IMG/VR virus record: IMGVR_UViG_3300042695_000505 | Location: 1 to 29,256 of that record | DNA: 29,256 nt | Source: a virus | Direction: 5' to 3' (one strand) | Shown: one piece after another, positions 28,328-29,256 of the stretch | Numbering within the stretch: position 1 is the first letter of the stretch | Layout: each line of letters starts with the position of its first letter | The notes under the pieces: generated by a model | Seen by the model: only the letters and a program-made list of their open reading frames with translations | Told to the model about the DNA's origin: nothing | The model's database searches: none | Program-made: the position numbers and the translations under genes

Positions 28328-29256
28328 ATGAGTTTAAGAATAAGAACAACAATAGAAGGAATACATAAGTTTTTGGACATCTACGAAGATGAACCAGTCC
28401 TTATGGAATTTTCTTTTGCGGAACTACAAGACATTACTCAAAAAAATAGTGCTTTTTCACAATCATTTAATTTACCTGGCACAAAAAACAATAATGATAT
28501 ATTCAATTATTATTATAATGTTAGTGCGCTACCATTAGATTTTAATCCCAACAATAAGTTTGAGACAATTTTAAGTTGGGATGGGTATGAGATATTACAA
28601 GGTAATATAAGGTTGAATAATGTGACTATTGATAAAGATGAAATTATTTATAACATAACTTTTTATAATCAGGTAGGAGATTTAGCGGCGAATATAGGAG
28701 ATAAGTTTTTACTTGATTTAGATTTAACCAATTTATCACACCCTTATTCCTCCGATGTTATATTAGAAAGTAATATTGATTATAATTTATTTCCAATAAC
28801 AGGAAACACAAACTACTCTTACCAAAATGGTAAAACTATGTGGGGTCTTTATAACATTGGTTATTCTTACATATCAGGTAATAGTGTTGATACAAATGTT
28901 AGTGCCTTGGTTCAGTTTTCACCTTTTTCAGCAGGAACATATACACCTGTGAGGGGTAATTTTGATTTTCCATTAACACCTGTAAATGATTATTATTATA
29001 AACCAACATTACAGATTAAAGAATTATACACTCAAATATGTAATGAGGCGGGGTATAAAATAAGTAGTGAATTTTTTGATACGAATTACTTTGAGAGATT
29101 TTATATGCCATTAAAGTTTTTGGACGAAACGATTTATGCCAGAAACGCTGTTCCATTATGTTTTAGTTATAATGTTCCAATAACAAACCTATACGATGAT
29201 ACAATAGAAGAATACCTTGACCCTTCTTTTGACCAAACTTGTAATAACTTAAACCT
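28328..29256 (+). CDS. Tail/baseplate protein (3' partial)
   Basis: ATG at 28328 opens a frame that stays open for at least 309 codons to the window end. The N-terminus includes HKFLDIYEDEPVLMEFSFAE, AFSQSFNLPGTKNNNDIFN and ILQGNIRLNNVTIDK, followed by LAANIGDKFLLDLDLTNLSH. I know this combination (an FS.SF.LPGT..N..IF core with an adjacent G.IRL strand) from Bacteroidota phage tail/baseplate proteins that follow the gene type found here at 26660. It then continues with Tyr-rich beta-type sequence and a helix (LQIKELYTQICNEAGYKI). The C-terminus lies beyond the window. Confidence 0.75.
   Translation, partial: MSLRIRTTIEGIHKFLDIYEDEPVLMEFSFAELQDITQKNSAFSQSFNLPGTKNNNDIFNYYYNVSALPLDFNPNNKFETILSWDGYEILQGNIRLNNVTIDKDEIIYNITFYNQVGDLAANIGDKFLLDLDLTNLSHPYSSDVILESNIDYNLFPITGNTNYSYQNGKTMWGLYNIGYSYISGNSVDTNVSALVQFSPFSAGTYTPVRGNFDFPLTPVNDYYYKPTLQIKELYTQICNEAGYKISSEFFDTNYFERFYMPLKFLDETIYARNAVPLCFSYNVPITNLYDDTIEEYLDPSFDQTCNNLN

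Overview
The window is almost wall-to-wall coding, AT-rich, and reads as part of a tailed double-stranded DNA bacteriophage genome (Caudoviricetes). The inferred host is a member of the Bacteroidota. Three things point there: gene starts lack Shine-Dalgarno sequences and sit in A-rich contexts; several promoters match the Bacteroidota form TTG-N19/20-TAnnTTTG; and many virion proteins resemble families I associate with Flavobacterium/Bacteroides-type phages. Every gene but one is on the + strand. No rRNA, tRNA, CRISPR array or insertion sequence was seen.

Layout. (1) 1-3626: end of a Thr/Pro-rich tail fibre-like protein, a 55-aa gene and the tail tape measure protein. (2) 3665-8057: capsid module with XkdF-type protease, scaffold-like protein, major capsid protein, probable tail tube protein and a small beta-rich virion protein; strong hairpins follow the capsid and tube genes. 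(3) 8103-11490: portal, head-tail adaptor, a small membrane/coiled-coil protein and a Cys-rich multidomain protein. (4) 11491-13824: a cassette of six small genes bounded by two identical 63-bp repeats. Each repeat follows a terminator and carries a promoter with operator-like palindromes; inside are three or four further related promoters sharing one leader sequence. (5) 13825-17279: tightly overlapping small genes, a NUMOD4/HNH endonuclease, one lone minus-strand zinc-ribbon gene, a winged-helix protein and a C-rich/AT-rich repeat that could be a replication origin. (6) 17300-21890: sigma-like factor, small Cys protein, ParB-like protein, two tandem TET-associated-type glycosyltransferases, small and large terminase. 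(7) 21923-29256: a tail assembly chaperone-like gene split by a -1 frame change at a run of ten T, a 724-aa fusion of duplicated tail-completion-like domains with a lectin-like domain, and tail/baseplate proteins; the last gene runs off the end.

How it works together. Regions 1-3 and 7 would build the virion and region 6 would package the DNA. The two glycosyltransferases beside the terminase suggest that the packaged DNA carries sugar-modified bases, although no base hydroxylase or hydroxymethylase is visible here. Transcription is probably staged: the small-gene cassette uses host-like promoters, while several structural genes and the sigma-like gene have a TATATTTA-like box only 5-6 nt before ATG and may use the phage sigma-like factor. 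Tail genes lie at both ends of the window, so the two ends may be adjacent in a circular map, but this cannot be shown from the window. No polymerase, helicase, endolysin or integrase was recognised.

The most interesting observations are the split chaperone gene, the tandem glycosyltransferases, the 63-bp terminator-promoter repeats bounding the small-gene cassette, the promoter boxes that imply leaderless mRNAs, the candidate origin, and the 724-aa fusion protein.
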